Of a stretch of DNA of 10,647 bases, positions 9,431 through 10,647 are shown one piece after another. The stretch lies in contig CALJLX010000252.1 in assembly GCA_937982495.1 (NCBI GenBank), forward strand, positions 1 through 10,647. Reading direction: 5' to 3'. The DNA comes from an uncultured Desulfuromonas sp. Lineage in GTDB: Bacteria > Desulfobacterota > Desulfuromonadia > Desulfuromonadales > Trichloromonadaceae. The stretch's first letter is position 1. Each line of letters opens with the position of its first letter. A program made the translations under genes and the position numbers. The notes below the pieces were generated by a model. The model had not been told where the DNA came from and ran no database searches. It saw nothing but the letters and a program-made list of their open reading frames with translations.

Positions 9431-9925
9431 ATGACGCGCCGCCCGCGATTTTCTTCCGCACGGGGTCTGACCCTGGTCGAACTGCTGGTCGCCATGGCGA
9501 TTCTGTCGGTGCTGGCGGCGGCGGTCCTGCCGGTCGCCGAAGTCACGGTGCGTCGCACCAAGGAGATCGAATTGCGCCGTGCCCTGCGCGAAATCCGCAG
9601 CGCCATCGACGCCTATAAAGAAGATTACGACAAGGCGGTCAAGGAAAATACCCTCCCCGGCGGCGCCTCCCTCGGCGATTCGGGCTATCCCGAGGATCTG
9701 GAAACCCTGGTGACGGGCAAGGACTGGGGCGGCCCGAACAAGATAAAACGCAAATACCTGCGCCGCATTCCTTCCGATCCTTTCGACGAATACGGTGACG
9801 GCTGGGGACTGCGTTCCTATGCCGACGACGCCGATTCGACGGTCTGGGGGGGGGGAGACGTTTACGACGTCTATTCCCAGAGCAGCCGAACGGCCCTTGA
9901 CGGCACCCTTTACTCCACCTGGTGA
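9431..9925 (+). CDS. gspG: GspG/OxpG-like pseudopilin
   Basis: 164 aa. A short basic leader, then the prepilin peptidase site RG|LTLVELLVAMAIL with cleavage after Gly12 and Glu17 at the +5 position of the mature protein. L rather than the usual F at +1 is a mild departure. The hydrophobic helix (about 13-34) is followed by an amphipathic helix and the GspG-type block YPEDLETLV ... KRKYLRRIPSDPFDEYG, which is the signature of major pseudopilins. The C-terminal part is rich in Asp/Gly/Tyr. It should assemble into the periplasmic pseudopilus after processing by a peptidase not encoded here. GAGATAGGG (9416-9425) overlaps the secretin stop and precedes ATG 9431. A run of ten G (9846-9855) lies within the gene. 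The frame stays coherent through it. OxpG of Geobacter is the remembered counterpart. Confidence 0.9.
   Translation: MTRRPRFSSARGLTLVELLVAMAILSVLAAAVLPVAEVTVRRTKEIELRRALREIRSAIDAYKEDYDKAVKENTLPGGASLGDSGYPEDLETLVTGKDWGGPNKIKRKYLRRIPSDPFDEYGDGWGLRSYADDADSTVWGGGDVYDVYSQSSRTALDGTLYSTW
9846..9855 (+). repeat. Homopolymeric G10 tract inside the pseudopilin gene
   Basis: Ten consecutive G encode part of the W-G-G-G segment (TGG GGG GGG GGA). A length change of one base would shift the frame near the C terminus: loss of one G opens a frame that runs to 10349, and gain of one G meets a TGA within about 45 nt. It could be a slippage site or merely a result of high GC content and glycine codons. Confidence 0.9.
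9921..9925 (+). promoter_or_regulatory. Ribosome binding site for the second pseudopilin
   Basis: GGTGA (9921-9925) overlaps the TGA stop of the first pseudopilin and lies 8 nt before ATG 9934. It matches the anti-SD core and supports that ATG over the in-frame GTG at 9922, which lies within the site itself. Confidence 0.55.
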
Positions 9926-9933
9926 ATGCCTCC

Positions 9934-10341
9934 ATGCGGATCATAAAATGTTTGCGCCATCTGCCCCGGGGGTTTACCCTGGTCGAACTCTTGATCGTCA
10001 TGACCGTTATCGGTATCTTGGCGAGCATCTCCGTGCCGAGCTATCGGCGCAGCCTGATCAAGGCCCGGGAAACGGTGCTCATGGAGGATCTTTACCAGAT
10101 CCGCCGGGCCACGGATGCCTACTATGCCGATCACGCGGGCTATCCCGAATCCCTGGAGGATCTGATCAACAAACGCTATCTGCGGGGAGTGCCCCGCGAT
10201 CCCTTCACCGGCGAGAGCGAATGGGAGTGCATTCCGCCGGAAGCGACCGACGACGGAGAACTGGCGCCGGGGGGGTGTTACGATTTCCGCAGCGTCAGCG
10301 ATCTGGTCGGGCTCAACGGCATTCCCTACAACGAATGGTAA
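9934..10341 (+). CDS. Second GspG-like pseudopilin
   Basis: 135 aa from ATG 9934 (139 aa if the GTG at 9922 is used). The leader MRIIKCLRHLPRG is followed by a canonical prepilin cleavage site, G13|FTLVELLIVMTVIG, with Glu18 at +5. The mature part keeps the GspG block GYPESLEDLINKRYLRGVPRDPFTGE. It has two cysteines (C99 and C115) flanking an acidic loop, which could form a periplasmic disulfide; the first pseudopilin has none. The close match of the conserved block to its upstream neighbour suggests gene duplication followed by divergence. It could be a second major pseudopilin or a specialised tip subunit, but it lacks the length and features of GspH/I/J/K. Its stop lies 4 nt before the ftsE start. 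Confidence 0.88.
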   Translation: MRIIKCLRHLPRGFTLVELLIVMTVIGILASISVPSYRRSLIKARETVLMEDLYQIRRATDAYYADHAGYPESLEDLINKRYLRGVPRDPFTGESEWECIPPEATDDGELAPGGCYDFRSVSDLVGLNGIPYNEW

Positions 10342-10345
10342 GTGC

Positions 10346-10647
10346 ATGATCCAGTTCTATAATGTCTGCAAGTCATACAAAAAGGACGCGGCCGCGCTGA
10401 TCGATCTCAACCTGAAGATTCCCAAGGGCGATTTCGTTTACATCACCGGCCCTTCCGGCGCCGGGAAATCGACCCTGCTCAAGCTGCTCTACGCGGCGGA
10501 AAAACCGACCCGGGGGCAGATCCTCATCAACGGCCAGAATGTGACGCGCATGGGCAGCCGGCAGATCCCCTTTCTGCGGCGGCGTCTGGGCATCGTCTTT
10601 CAGGATTTCAAGCTGCTCAATACCCGCACGGTTTTCGAAAATGTCGC
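10346..10647 (+). CDS. ftsE: Cell-division ABC transporter ATPase FtsE, 5' part (runs off window)
   Basis: The first 100 codons of an ABC ATPase. It starts MIQFYNVCKSYKKDAAAL, with Walker A GPSGAGKST (35-43), the FtsE-type LLKLLYAAEKPTRGQILING, IPFLRRRLGIVFQDFKLL with Q-loop Gln86, and RTVFENVA. The combination 'LRRRLGIVFQDFKLL' is characteristic of FtsE rather than related LolD/MacB ATPases. With FtsX it forms a membrane complex that activates periplasmic peptidoglycan hydrolases during division. ftsX would be expected just downstream of the window. Its start lies 4 nt after the preceding stop with only a weak GGTAAG ribosome site, so it is probably translated together with the pseudopilin operon. 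Confidence 0.93.
   Translation, partial: MIQFYNVCKSYKKDAAALIDLNLKIPKGDFVYITGPSGAGKSTLLKLLYAAEKPTRGQILINGQNVTRMGSRQIPFLRRRLGIVFQDFKLLNTRTVFENV

Noticed and set aside
6541..9606. Long open frame on the minus strand (1021 codons) opposite the secretin
   Set aside because: Its product is low-complexity and Arg/Gly/Asp-rich, matches no family I recognise, and lies antisense to a clear secretin gene; long antisense frames are expected in GC-rich coding DNA.
9795..10349. Overlapping + strand frame across both pseudopilins
   Set aside because: Its translation is Arg/Pro/Ser-rich shadow sequence; it matters only as the frame reached if the G10 tract loses one base.

Overview
The window comes from a GC-rich, Gram-negative bacterium and fits a metal-reducing Desulfuromonadales-type organism (Geobacter/Desulfuromonas relatives). 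The evidence is a multiheme c-type cytochrome followed immediately by an 'atypical' type II secretion/type IV pilus-like gene set. From memory, the gene order (cytochrome, F, E, M, N, O, P, secretin with cohesin, OxpG-like pseudopilin, ftsE) resembles the cluster reported in Geobacter sulfurreducens as an atypical type II secretion system that exports a multicopper protein. The taxon is inferred, not proven.

Layout: all recognised genes are on the + strand. Positions 1-684 hold the 3' end of a multiheme cytochrome. A short gap (685-798) carries a small hairpin and a weak sigma70-like promoter candidate. Next is the inner-membrane platform protein GspF (799-2007). The following gap (2008-2163) is mostly filled by an imperfect palindromic element of about 123 bp that looks like an interspersed MITE/REP-type repeat. 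Then comes a tightly packed run: GspE ATPase (2164-3897), PilM-like actin-fold protein (3894-4808), PilN-like (4817-5365), PilO-like (5367-5939), PilP/GspC-like connector (5936-6775), a lipoprotein secretin with N-terminal TPR-like helices and a C-terminal cohesin-like domain (6772-9423), and two GspG-like pseudopilins (9431-9925 and 9934-10341). The window ends inside ftsE (10346 onward). Several junctions are ATGA overlaps or have a spacing of a few bases, so these genes are probably one translationally coupled operon.

Working model: GspE powers pseudopilus assembly at GspF. PilM, PilN and PilO form the cytoplasmic/inner-membrane alignment complex, and the PilP/GspC-like protein links it across the periplasm to the secretin, through which substrate leaves. 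The two pseudopilins would build the piston. No minor pseudopilin genes (GspH/I/J/K) or prepilin peptidase are in the window. The cytochrome upstream suggests, but does not prove, a tie to extracellular electron transfer.

Most notable for a second look: the palindromic element abutting the gspF stop codon, the lipobox-TPR-secretin-cohesin architecture, the CX3CH variant heme motif, the run of ten G inside the first pseudopilin gene, the paired GspG-like genes, and the coupling to ftsE. I see no clearly undescribed system; the cluster is an unusual hybrid of known parts.
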